Assembly: GCA_002405835.1 (NCBI GenBank)
Contig: DHMO01000041.1
Coordinates: 1-32,252 of the forward strand
Length of the DNA: 32,252 nt
DNA from: Lentisphaeria bacterium UBA4640
Lineage (GTDB): Bacteria > Verrucomicrobiota > Lentisphaeria > Victivallales > UBA1829
Direction: 5' to 3'
Below, piece by piece: positions 16,017 through 23,948 of this stretch. Within the stretch, counting starts at the first letter, position 1, and each line of letters starts with the position of its first letter. Below the pieces are notes generated by a model. It worked only from the letters and a program-made list of their open reading frames with translations. It was not told where the DNA came from and made no database searches. The position numbers and the translations under genes are program-made.

Positions 16017-17060
16017 ATGAAAAAGATCAAAGTCGCAATCTGGGGACTTGGACGCGCGGGCTGGGGGATGCACACGCATGAAATCGACCGCTGTCCCGGA
16101 TGTTATGAAATCGCGGGATGCTATGACATCCTGCCTGAACGCATGGCGCAGATGCAGAAAAAGTATCCCGCCTGCAAAGCCTACTCTTCCCCGGAGGAGA
16201 TGCTGGCCGACCCGGAGATTGAACTCGTTGCCGTTGCTGTCCGTTCGCGCGACCATGTAAAGTTTGACATTCAGGTCCTGGAAGCCGGAAAATATCTCAT
16301 CGCGGAAAAGCCGATCGCCGTTTCCTATGCCGAAGCGATGAAACTGAAAGAGGTTTCCGACCGTCATCCGGGAAAGATGTTCTGCCGCCAGAACCGCAGA
16401 TTTGAAGCCTGTTTCCAGCAGGTGCAGGAGATTATCCGGGAAGGAATTCTCGGTGACATCTATGAAATCAAACTCTGCCGGCACAATTATCAGCGCCGCG
16501 CCGACTGGCAGGCTCTGAAATTGTGCGCCGGCGGACAGCTCAACAACTGGGGTCCGCATCTGATTGACCACGCGCTTCAGCTCATTCATGCTCCGTTGGA
16601 ATCGGTCTGGAGCGACCTGCGTCTTGTCGCCGCAATGGGAGATGCGGAGGATCATTTCAAAGCGGTTCTGCGCGGCACGAATAAAATTGTCGTGGATATC
16701 GAAGTCTCCGGCGGCGTTGCAATCCCTGCTCCGGTCTATGCGGTTTACGGAACGCGCGGGACGCTGATTTCGCAGGACGAAAAAGAGATTCAGCTCAAAT
16801 ATGTGGATACGGAAAAGACGGAACCCGCGGAACCCGCTTCTGATGCCACTCCGCCGAACGAGGGCGTTTTCGGAGCAAACAAGCCGATCATCTGGATTGA
16901 AGAGACTCGGCCGGTAGCTCCGGAGTCGAGGCTTACGGTGGATGATTTCTACAAGGTCGTCTATCGGACTTTGGCGGAGGGCGTTCCCTATCCGGTGAAG
17001 CCGGAAGAGGCATTTGAGGTCGTCCGGGTTACGGAAATGATCCGGAACGGTCATATCTGA
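16017..17060 (+). CDS. Gfo/Idh/MocA-family NAD(P)-dependent oxidoreductase
   Basis: A 347-residue cytoplasmic dehydrogenase. Residues 1-120 form a Rossmann fold with the GLGRAG nucleotide-binding loop and the AEKPI motif whose K98 is the usual catalytic Lys. The C-terminal alpha/beta substrate domain has GGQLNNWGPHLIDHALQ, which provides the conserved Asp/His pair. It oxidises or reduces a sugar or cyclitol. It is the last gene before a strong terminator. Co-location with the TIM-barrel isomerase and glycosidases suggests processing of a released sugar, or an oxidative route for glycoside cleavage. Confidence 0.9.
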   Translation: MKKIKVAIWGLGRAGWGMHTHEIDRCPGCYEIAGCYDILPERMAQMQKKYPACKAYSSPEEMLADPEIELVAVAVRSRDHVKFDIQVLEAGKYLIAEKPIAVSYAEAMKLKEVSDRHPGKMFCRQNRRFEACFQQVQEIIREGILGDIYEIKLCRHNYQRRADWQALKLCAGGQLNNWGPHLIDHALQLIHAPLESVWSDLRLVAAMGDAEDHFKAVLRGTNKIVVDIEVSGGVAIPAPVYAVYGTRGTLISQDEKEIQLKYVDTEKTEPAEPASDATPPNEGVFGANKPIIWIEETRPVAPESRLTVDDFYKVVYRTLAEGVPYPVKPEEAFEVVRVTEMIRNGHI

Positions 17061-17085
17061 TCACAGAACAGGCAAACCGGAAGCG

Positions 17086-17133
17086 TTGTAAAACGGCGGC
17101 TGGGGACAGCTCTTCAGCCGCCGTTTTTTACAA
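17086..17133 (+). terminator. Rho-independent terminator after the glycoside hydrolase operon
   Basis: The arms AAACGGCGGCTG (17091-17102) and CAGCCGCCGTTT (17115-17126) flank a 12-base loop, and a T6 run (17123-17128) follows the GC stem. Outer bases (TTGTA / TACAA) extend the pairing. The symporter gene starts 33 bases after it without an evident promoter, so some readthrough is likely. Confidence 0.9.
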
Positions 17134-17165
17134 TTGAAAAACGGGTTGCCGGAAAGGATTTTTTT

Positions 17166-19439
17166 ATGAGCTGGTTTGACTGGCTGCTTGTAGTGTTCCC
17201 TATTGCGGGAGTGGTATACCTTGCGTTTTATTCGCGGAAATATGTCCGGAGCGCTGTTGATTTTCTCGCCGCAGGAAGAGTTGCGGGGCGCTACGTCATT
17301 TCTGTCGGAGACCTTGCGTCCGGGCTTTCGGTGATTACTCTCGTCGCGCTTGCGGAACAGTATTATCAGACGGGCTTCGGTGTTGCGTTCTGGAACAACA
17401 TTTTGTTTCCCGTCTATGTTGTAATGGCGCTGACGGGATTTTGCACATATCGCTGGCGTCAGACCCGGTGTCTTTCCAAAGGACAGTTCATCGAGATGCG
17501 CTACGGGAGCAAAACGTTCCGCATTGTGACGGCGGCAATCAGCAATCTTTCGGAAATGATTGCGAATGCAATCGGGCCGGCGATTGCAACGAAGTTTTTC
17601 ATCTATTACCTCGGGATTCCGCACAGAATCATGATCGGGGGAATCAGTCTGCCGTGTTACGGAATTATTGTGGTGCTCTGTCTCTGTCTCGCCATGCTTC
17701 TGATCTGGCCGGGAGGGCGCGTCTCCCTGCTGGTTACAGACAGCGTTCAGGCGTTGATGACATATCCGATATTTGTAATTTTCACCGGCTACATTCTTCT
17801 GAAGTTCGGCTGGAACGTCGATATCATGCCGATCCTCGCCGACCGGGTTCCGGAACAGAGCTTTCTGGATCCTTATGACATTGCGCAGCTGCGGGATTTC
17901 AACCTTTTTGCAATCATTGTCACCCTGATGACCTCGATTCTGAACCGTGCCAGCTGGATCGGGAACGATACCTGTGCTGCCGGAAGGACTCCGCACGAAC
18001 AGAAAATGGCGGGTGTGCTCGGCACGTGGCGGAGCGGTTTCTCCATGGTGTTCATGATTCTGCTCGGAGTCGTCGTTTACGCATTCATGAACAGCGGAAA
18101 CTTTGCAAACCATGATTTGCGCAATCATTTTTCCGTAACGAACAACGAGATCCGTCAGGAACTCTCGAAACGGGTTCTGGATGAAATCGTTCCGGATACC
18201 GGACGGGTGAATGCGCTTGTTTCCGCCGTGGAACGGATTCCTCCCGTGGAGCATGTGACTGGACGCGACGAGCCTCTTTCCCAGCAGAAGAATCTGGACA
18301 CCAGATATTTCGATGTCGTCAGAACGCACCTCGGCGATTCGCCGGAGGGACGCAAGGAGTTTCAGCAGTACCGTTCCATATACCGTCAGATGATGATGCC
18401 TCTGTTCATGCAGAAATTTCTTCCCGTAGGGCTTGCCGGACTCTTCTGTCTGCTGATGGTCATGCTGCTGGTCTCTACAGACGATTCCAGAATTTTCAAT
18501 GCGACGAGCGGAATCGTGCAGGACATGATTCTGCCGTTTATGAAGAAGCGAGTTTCCCCGGAACAGCATCTCCGTCTTCTGCGCTGGACTGCCGTTGGAG
18601 TGTGCTTGATTTTTTTCATCATTTCCTGTTTCTTCTCACAGATGGATTACATTGTGATGTTCACGACAATCGTCTGTGCTTTGTGGCTGGGCGGCGCCGG
18701 TCCTGTCATGGTGTTCGGGCTTTACAGCCGCTTCGGAAATCTGACTGGCGCATGGTGTTCGATTATATTCGGTTCCGGAACGTCTCTGCTGGGGATGATC
18801 TGCCAATACAACTGGGCGAAAACCTTGTATCCGTTTCTCGAACGGCATGGCTGGGTTGCGCCGCTCGACCGTTTTCTTACGGTGGTCAGCGCACCGCTGG
18901 AACCCTGGATTCACTGGCGCATGAATCCAGTTTCGTTCCCGATCAATTCCTATGAAATTTTCTTTATCGCCATGACGCTGGGAATCGTCGGGTATATTGC
19001 CGGATCATATCTGACCTATCGGCCGTTCGATTTGGATAAACTTCTGCACCGCGGCGCGTACAGCGACGGCGAAAGCACGCTTCAGCAGAAGAGTTTTTCC
19101 TGGAACCCGCTCGCTCTGCTCCGCAAATTGACAGGAATTGATTCGGAATACACCAGAGGCGACAGGATTATTGCCTGGGCGGTATTCATCTTTTCTTTCG
19201 GATATGTGTTCACCGCAAAGTTTCTCATGGTTGTCGTCTGGAACGGCATCTCTCCATGGAGCAAGGAATGGTGGAGCGTTTATTTTCTGATAACGGTTCT
19301 GATCATTCCATGCATCATCGGCGTTATTTCAACCGTCTGGTTTGTGACGGGCGGAATTCATGACATGTTTGCACTCTTCAAGGCTCTGAAAAATCGGAAA
19401 GAGGAGGCGGATGACAACGGACAGATCATCGACGAATAA
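17166..19439 (+). CDS. Sodium:solute symporter (SSS family), enlarged
   Basis: A 757-residue inner-membrane transporter, longer than the usual 480-600 residues. It has many hydrophobic segments starting at residues 5-22, the AGRVAGRYVISVGDLASGLSVITL region typical of the first SSS helices, and VSTDDSRIFNATSGI at about 436-450, which matches the Na2-site helix. An unusual hydrophilic insert of about 100 residues (310-410) sits between two helices, and extra C-terminal helices are present. It probably imports the mono- or small oligosaccharides released by the upstream enzymes, driven by sodium. GGAAAGGA (17151-17158) serves as ribosome site. It is the only transporter in the sugar locus. The substrate is not readable from sequence. 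Confidence 0.85.
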   Translation: MSWFDWLLVVFPIAGVVYLAFYSRKYVRSAVDFLAAGRVAGRYVISVGDLASGLSVITLVALAEQYYQTGFGVAFWNNILFPVYVVMALTGFCTYRWRQTRCLSKGQFIEMRYGSKTFRIVTAAISNLSEMIANAIGPAIATKFFIYYLGIPHRIMIGGISLPCYGIIVVLCLCLAMLLIWPGGRVSLLVTDSVQALMTYPIFVIFTGYILLKFGWNVDIMPILADRVPEQSFLDPYDIAQLRDFNLFAIIVTLMTSILNRASWIGNDTCAAGRTPHEQKMAGVLGTWRSGFSMVFMILLGVVVYAFMNSGNFANHDLRNHFSVTNNEIRQELSKRVLDEIVPDTGRVNALVSAVERIPPVEHVTGRDEPLSQQKNLDTRYFDVVRTHLGDSPEGRKEFQQYRSIYRQMMMPLFMQKFLPVGLAGLFCLLMVMLLVSTDDSRIFNATSGIVQDMILPFMKKRVSPEQHLRLLRWTAVGVCLIFFIISCFFSQMDYIVMFTTIVCALWLGGAGPVMVFGLYSRFGNLTGAWCSIIFGSGTSLLGMICQYNWAKTLYPFLERHGWVAPLDRFLTVVSAPLEPWIHWRMNPVSFPINSYEIFFIAMTLGIVGYIAGSYLTYRPFDLDKLLHRGAYSDGESTLQQKSFSWNPLALLRKLTGIDSEYTRGDRIIAWAVFIFSFGYVFTAKFLMVVVWNGISPWSKEWWSVYFLITVLIIPCIIGVISTVWFVTGGIHDMFALFKALKNRKEEADDNGQIIDE

Positions 19440-19460
19440 AAAACATTTTTTATGAACGAA

Positions 19461-19495
19461 GCCCCCGGCAGTTTATGAACTGCGGGGGCGTTTGT
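19461..19495. terminator. Bidirectional terminator between convergent loci
   Basis: GCCCCCGGCAGTT (19461-19473) pairs with AACTGCGGGGGC (19478-19489) with one bulged G and a TATG loop. T-rich bases follow on the plus side (GTTTGT), and on the minus side the transcript continues into TTCGTTCATAAAAAA. It separates the symporter stop from the stop of the minus-strand cluster and can serve both. Confidence 0.75.
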
Positions 19496-19503
19496 ATCCG
19501 GGG

Positions 19504-20124
19504 TCAGCGGATGTTGCTTGTGAAAAGCGTGCGGTAATCGGAAATGCCTTCGGTGCGGAATTCCGGATACTGCGGGTCGGCGGTGAGAAGGAACGCAGCG
19601 GCGGACTCCCTGTCAAACGGCGCGTAAACTTCCTTGACCGCATCTCCGATAATCGAGCTTTCCTCTCCGAACATCACCAGAATTTCCGGACACATTCCGG
19701 ATTCCAGATTCAGTTCGGCAAGTTTGAGAGACTGCTCCAGCATGTCTTCAAAGCCCATGACGCTGAATGCGGGGCCGCGGATGTCCAGCAGAACCGTCAC
19801 CGCGCCGGCGGGGGCGTTGTGAACCGAGTTCGCAAAAGTTCCCGCCATCACCTGATCTTCCGGATAATCAAGAATCTCATTCTGGAACGCGGAGACCATG
19901 CCGACGGGACCGAGACGGCTTCCGACGATCAGTCCGGCGGATTTGTCAAAAGCGTCCTTGTTCAGGCCGGAGCGCGCGAAGAGGTTGCTGAGCGCGCCGA
20001 AGAGAACCTGATTGAAACGCGGGGAACGGATCGACATTCCGAATTCGCGGCGGATGTTTTTCAGAACCGCCGCATCAAGCCGGGCTTCCGTTCCGGCGAT
20101 GTAACCTGCTGCTTTGCAATACAT
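19504..20124 (-). CDS. Ketosynthase-like chain-length-factor protein (no active-site Cys)
   Basis: A 206-residue protein matching the N-terminal half of a beta-ketoacyl synthase, as in the Ketoacyl-synt_2 (PF13723) chain-length factors of aryl-polyene clusters. It has the KS-like segment MAGTFANSVHNAPAGAV (about 93-109), then RGPAFSVMG where a catalytic Cys would follow in an active KS; no Cys is there. It is expected to pair with an active KS and set polyene length. I chose ATG at 20124, with AGGAGG at 20133-20138; the TTG two codons earlier is poorer. It is the last gene of the cluster and starts 2 bases after the ketosynthase stop. Confidence 0.8.
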   Translation of the reverse strand: MYCKAAGYIAGTEARLDAAVLKNIRREFGMSIRSPRFNQVLFGALSNLFARSGLNKDAFDKSAGLIVGSRLGPVGMVSAFQNEILDYPEDQVMAGTFANSVHNAPAGAVTVLLDIRGPAFSVMGFEDMLEQSLKLAELNLESGMCPEILVMFGEESSIIGDAVKEVYAPFDRESAAAFLLTADPQYPEFRTEGISDYRTLFTSNIR

Positions 20125-20126
20125 AA

Positions 20127-21317
20127 TCAAAACCTCCTGCGGATAACCGCCGCCGCATTCGAGCCGCCGAATGCCAGCGAAGTCGAAAGCGCGAATTCCG
20201 GATTTTCAAGAATCGTGTTGGATGAGACGGGCGAGACCGGCAGTTCCGGATCGGGATTTTCGAAACCGCGGCTTGCGGAAATTTCCCCGCGCCGCAGCAT
20301 CAGGACACTGAACACAAGTTCCAGTGTTCCCGCCGCACCGAGGGTGTGCCCGGTGTGTCCTTTGGTTGAAAGAAAGCGGACTTTCTCTCCGAAGACTTTG
20401 GCGAAAACCGTGCTTTCGCAGCTGTCGTTGGCGCGGGTCGAAGTTCCGTGAGCATTCAGAAATGCAATCTGTTCCGGCCGGACATCGGCGAGGGTGAGAG
20501 CCGTGCGGATTGCTGTTTCGAGTCCGCGGCCTTCCGGATGCGGGCTGGTGGGATGATAGGCGTCGCATGCGCTTCCGTAGGAAAGAAGTTCCATATCGGG
20601 TTTGATTCCGCGTTTTGCTGCGTGTTCCGGTGTTTCGAGAATGAAACATCCGGCGCCTTCACCGAGGTTGAGTCCTTTGCGGTCACGGTCGAACGGACGG
20701 CAGGGCTCCGGGGAGGCGACTCCGAGTGCGTGGAAGCCGGCGACGGGGATGCGGTTGAGTTCATCCACACCGACAACAAGCACGAGGTCGCAGAGTCCGG
20801 CGGAGAGCCAGAGCTGGGCGATTCCGGCGGCGTCGGTTCCGGATGCGCAGGCGTTGGAGACCGTCAGAGCGGGACCGGTTAAATTGTACTGGTGTTTGAG
20901 CAGGTCGGCGGGACTGGATTTCGTGAATGTTGCGACGTCGCCGAGACGTTCCCTGTTGCCTGCGCGCAGTTCCGCATAGAGCGGAAGATCGTTGAGCTGT
21001 CCTGCAGTGGTGGTTCCGACGCAGACTCCGGCGCGCATGGATGCGAGCATTGCGGGAGTCAGCTTTGCCTCCGCGAGCGCTTCGTCAACAGCCATGCGGG
21101 CGAGCATGTTGTTGCGGTTCGGTCCGGTCGTTTCGAGTTCATAGAGTTCAAAGACCGGATCGGTGAGCGTGGTTCCGCATCGCGGAGAGGGCGGCAGAGG
21201 CATTCTCCGTTTTTGCGGATCAAAAAGGATTTCCAGCGTTTCGGCGCATCCGGTTCCGGCGCCTGAAACGGCTCCGCATCCGGAGATCAGCGGGTGTACG
21301 AGGTCAATTTTTTTCAT
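20127..21317 (-). CDS. Beta-ketoacyl-ACP synthase (FabF-like), aryl-polyene type
   Basis: A 396-residue condensing enzyme with the full triad: C157 in SNACASGTD, H290 in NAHGTST and H324 in KGHTGHTLG. The C-terminal GFGGxN-type loop is present as AFGGSNAA. It should extend the acyl chain on ACP with malonyl units. I chose ATG at 21317, with GGAG upstream; a longer in-frame extension to 21497 lies inside the acyltransferase gene and has no KS-like sequence. The gene overlaps the acyltransferase stop by 14 bases and leads directly into the chain-length-factor gene, its likely partner. Confidence 0.92.
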   Translation of the reverse strand: MKKIDLVHPLISGCGAVSGAGTGCAETLEILFDPQKRRMPLPPSPRCGTTLTDPVFELYELETTGPNRNNMLARMAVDEALAEAKLTPAMLASMRAGVCVGTTTAGQLNDLPLYAELRAGNRERLGDVATFTKSSPADLLKHQYNLTGPALTVSNACASGTDAAGIAQLWLSAGLCDLVLVVGVDELNRIPVAGFHALGVASPEPCRPFDRDRKGLNLGEGAGCFILETPEHAAKRGIKPDMELLSYGSACDAYHPTSPHPEGRGLETAIRTALTLADVRPEQIAFLNAHGTSTRANDSCESTVFAKVFGEKVRFLSTKGHTGHTLGAAGTLELVFSVLMLRRGEISASRGFENPDPELPVSPVSSNTILENPEFALSTSLAFGGSNAAAVIRRRF

Positions 21318-22194
21318 ACTGACTCCATATATTTTCAAAAAGGTAACATTCAAACGGGTGTTCCTGCGCCATCTGTTCAAGCATGGCTGTGTAGCGGCGC
21401 AGAGGTGCGGTAAAGTCGCGGGAGCGTCCGGGTTGCGGAAGAATAGGCGGCATGAAGCAGACGCGCACGGAACGGTGTCCGTTTTCGCGGTATGCAAAGA
21501 CCGGGACGACCGGAGTGTTGGCGCGGGCGGCTATCCGGAACGCAGCAACGGGGAACTTCGCTTCCGCCCCGAGGAACGGGACGCGGACAGCTTCATTTTC
21601 CAGACAGCGGTCGCCCATCATGCAGACGATCCCGCCGTCGACGAGCGCATCGTAGACATCCAGCAGACCGCCCATCGGGGATTCTGTGGAGATGAATCCG
21701 ATCCGGTCCTCCAGATCGTTCACCGCCATGAATTTATTTACATTCAGATTCCGGTCCGGACGCGCCAGGATCCATGCTTTGCGTTTGTAGGGGCGCACGA
21801 CGCGCATCATGCCCTGCCACTGTCCGAAGTGCGAACAGAGACAGATTGCGCCGCGGTTGTCCGCAACCAGTTTGCTGAACTCCTCCATTCCGGAGCAGTT
21901 GAGTTTGACTTTGTCCGCACGGATAGCGGCGGCTTCGAGCAGGCTCTGTCCCTGGCTTGTGAAGAGAGCCCAGGTGTGCAGGAGACGGCGCAGCGGTCCG
22001 TCTTCCGGAAAGCGGCGGGCGAGATACCAGGAGGCGCGCTCGCGTCCCTGTTTGTCAAACAGGACATAAAACAGACTGATGCACCAGATGAAACGGGCTG
22101 TGAAATTGACGCCGAGTGCGGCGAGCATCACGCGCAGAAGCGCAATGCCGAGTCCTCCGCCGCGGCTGTCGCTGAGATTTGCCGGTTCGTTCAT
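21304..22194 (-). CDS. LpxL/HtrB-like acyltransferase with HX4Q motif
   Basis: A 296-residue membrane-associated acyltransferase of the lysophospholipid/lipid A type. It has a hydrophobic N-terminal segment (about 15-47), then SHFGQWQG with H122, and the GDRCLENEAVRVPFLG segment (about 194-209) typical of the family. The usual catalytic pair is HX4E or HX4D; here position 127 is Gln, as read from the codons. It may transfer the finished acyl chain to a lipid or sugar anchor, as acyltransferases do in aryl-polyene clusters, or it may be altered in activity. ATG at 22194 has AAGGAGG upstream and overlaps the glycosyltransferase stop by 4 bases. Confidence 0.82.
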   Translation of the reverse strand: MNEPANLSDSRGGGLGIALLRVMLAALGVNFTARFIWCISLFYVLFDKQGRERASWYLARRFPEDGPLRRLLHTWALFTSQGQSLLEAAAIRADKVKLNCSGMEEFSKLVADNRGAICLCSHFGQWQGMMRVVRPYKRKAWILARPDRNLNVNKFMAVNDLEDRIGFISTESPMGGLLDVYDALVDGGIVCMMGDRCLENEAVRVPFLGAEAKFPVAAFRIAARANTPVVPVFAYRENGHRSVRVCFMPPILPQPGRSRDFTAPLRRYTAMLEQMAQEHPFECYLFENIWSQYEKN

Positions 22195-23948
22195 GCAATC
22201 CTCCTTTTCTGCCAGAATGCGGCGGTGAAGTAGACAATACCTCCGGTCAGGACCGCAAACAGCGGAGCGAGAATCAGGCTGCCGAGCAGCCATTCCCAGA
22301 TGCGGGAAAGACCTTCGGAAACGATTGTCCGCATGGTGAATTCCGTCAGGAAACAGCCGTGCCGCAGGAGATAGCCGGTTTCGATGCAGAGAAACGGGGT
22401 CAGCGGCGGCATGAAGAAATGCTGAATGTTGAACGCCATGATTTTGTTGAGATGCAGCCGCGCTGCCGCATAGAGAATGACTGCGCCGTGAAGCCCGAAG
22501 AGCGGTAGAACCGCAAGGAAGGTCCCGACTGCCGCGGCTGCAGCAAGCCCGCCCGGCGAGGCGTGTTCCTTCAGCAGATACGGAAGCAGCTTCGACGGCT
22601 TGAAGATGGAAAAATCCGTTTTCGGCGGTCTGACAAGTTTTCTGTGCGGCCAGGGGAGGAGCAGACGCAGGACGAGCATGGTGTGCACCAGGGAAATCCG
22701 CCAGTTGTCACGGAACGGATGAAAATGCGAGATGCGCTCTTCCGGCGGCGGATAGTGCGTGGTGATCGGGACATTGACAATCGTCAATCCCGCCCATGCG
22801 GCACGGGTGAGGATTTCCGTTTCAAAGTTGTAGTGGTTGGAAAAACAGCGGAGCTGCGCGGTGAGATGAACCGGATAGGCGCGGAAGCCGCTCTGACAGT
22901 CGTCCACACTCAAGCCGGTTTCGAGCTTCATCCAGAAATTCGAGAATTTGCGTCCGAATTTGCTGGAGTCCGGCACATTGGGAACCGTGAAATCCCGACA
23001 GCCGACAGCGAGTACGCCCGGGCGCTCTGCAAGAGGAAGAAAACGGCGCATATCCTCCGGGGCGTGCTGCCCGTCGCCGTCGATTGTGATCATGAAATCC
23101 GCTCCGCGTTTGTCAAGAATCTGCAGCGCGGTCCGGAGCGCGGCGCCCTTGCCGAGATTGTGTTCATGACGGATCACTTCCACATCTTCTTCCGCAAGGA
23201 GTTCGCGCAGATCGGCGTCGGTGGAACCGTCGTCGACGACCAGCACTTCGGAGAGAACCGCGCGAGCGCGGTGAACGACTTCCCGGATTGTGGAGGCATT
23301 GTTGTATACAGGGATTACACAGACACTGCGTGCGGTCCGTTTCGCCTCTTCGAACAGATCTTCCGGGCCGGGTGTTTCCGGCAGGTCGGTGTTTCCCCGC
23401 TGGAACACAACCGCATGGATCGTTTCTGCGTGCGGGAAGAAAACGAGAACCGCGGGGATTGTTTCATCGTCCGCAAGCAGAAGTTCGACTTCTTCCAGGA
23501 GTTTGTTCAGGTCGCCGGCCGTATCGAGATAATACGCCGGTCCGTGCGCTTCGAGCAGAATCGCGGCTTCGCACATGGCGGTGGTCGGGATGGTTCCGAC
23601 AAACAGATGACCGCGTCCGAGTGTGCGTCCGAATTCCAGGTAATCATGATAATACGCGAGATTCTGTTCATGACTTCCTTCGCGTCCGCAGCTGAGAACG
23701 GCAAGATTTCCACCGCGTGGCTGTCCGGCGTCGTACATTGCGGCGGAGGCGGCGATCAGATGCACTTTTGCATGGGCGCTGCTGCGGCGGAAGCGTTCAA
23801 ATCCTGCATCGGGAAAACCCGGAAGTGCGGAGAGGGCTTTTTGAAGTTCCGGAATGGAACCTGTGAGTGTGAGTTCCTGTTTGCGGAGCGAGAGAGAGTC
23901 TCCGCACAGCCGTGCGGCTCCGGCAAGATGAAGATTCCAGTGTCTCAT
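22191..23948 (-). CDS. Fusion: KS-like domain + GT2 glycosyltransferase + DUF2062
   Basis: A 585-residue three-part protein. Residues about 35-185 resemble the N-terminal half of a ketosynthase: HLFVGTIPTTAMCEAAILLE then HGPAYYLDTAG, where the active-site Cys would be, is Cys-free. Residues 207-435 form a dolichyl-phosphate-mannose-synthase-like GT2 domain with VIPVYNN, VVDDGSTD (about 238-244), TIDGDGQH (about 288-295) and DDCQSGFRAYP. Residues 455-580 form a DUF2062 membrane domain with several helices. GT2 enzymes in aryl-polyene clusters are thought to add a sugar or act with the acyltransferase encoded next. The N-terminal domain may dock the synthase to the glycosyltransferase. Both gene ends overlap the neighbours by 4 bases (ATGA). 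The GT2 and DUF2062 calls are firm; the KS-like call rests on motif alignment by eye. Confidence 0.82.
   Translation of the reverse strand: MRHWNLHLAGAARLCGDSLSLRKQELTLTGSIPELQKALSALPGFPDAGFERFRRSSAHAKVHLIAASAAMYDAGQPRGGNLAVLSCGREGSHEQNLAYYHDYLEFGRTLGRGHLFVGTIPTTAMCEAAILLEAHGPAYYLDTAGDLNKLLEEVELLLADDETIPAVLVFFPHAETIHAVVFQRGNTDLPETPGPEDLFEEAKRTARSVCVIPVYNNASTIREVVHRARAVLSEVLVVDDGSTDADLRELLAEEDVEVIRHEHNLGKGAALRTALQILDKRGADFMITIDGDGQHAPEDMRRFLPLAERPGVLAVGCRDFTVPNVPDSSKFGRKFSNFWMKLETGLSVDDCQSGFRAYPVHLTAQLRCFSNHYNFETEILTRAAWAGLTIVNVPITTHYPPPEERISHFHPFRDNWRISLVHTMLVLRLLLPWPHRKLVRPPKTDFSIFKPSKLLPYLLKEHASPGGLAAAAAVGTFLAVLPLFGLHGAVILYAAARLHLNKIMAFNIQHFFMPPLTPFLCIETGYLLRHGCFLTEFTMRTIVSEGLSRIWEWLLGSLILAPLFAVLTGGIVYFTAAFWQKRRIA

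Noticed and set aside
17061..18569. Minus-strand open frame of 502 codons opposite the symporter
   Set aside because: Antisense to a clear membrane transporter; the translation is charged and low in structure, with no family signature.
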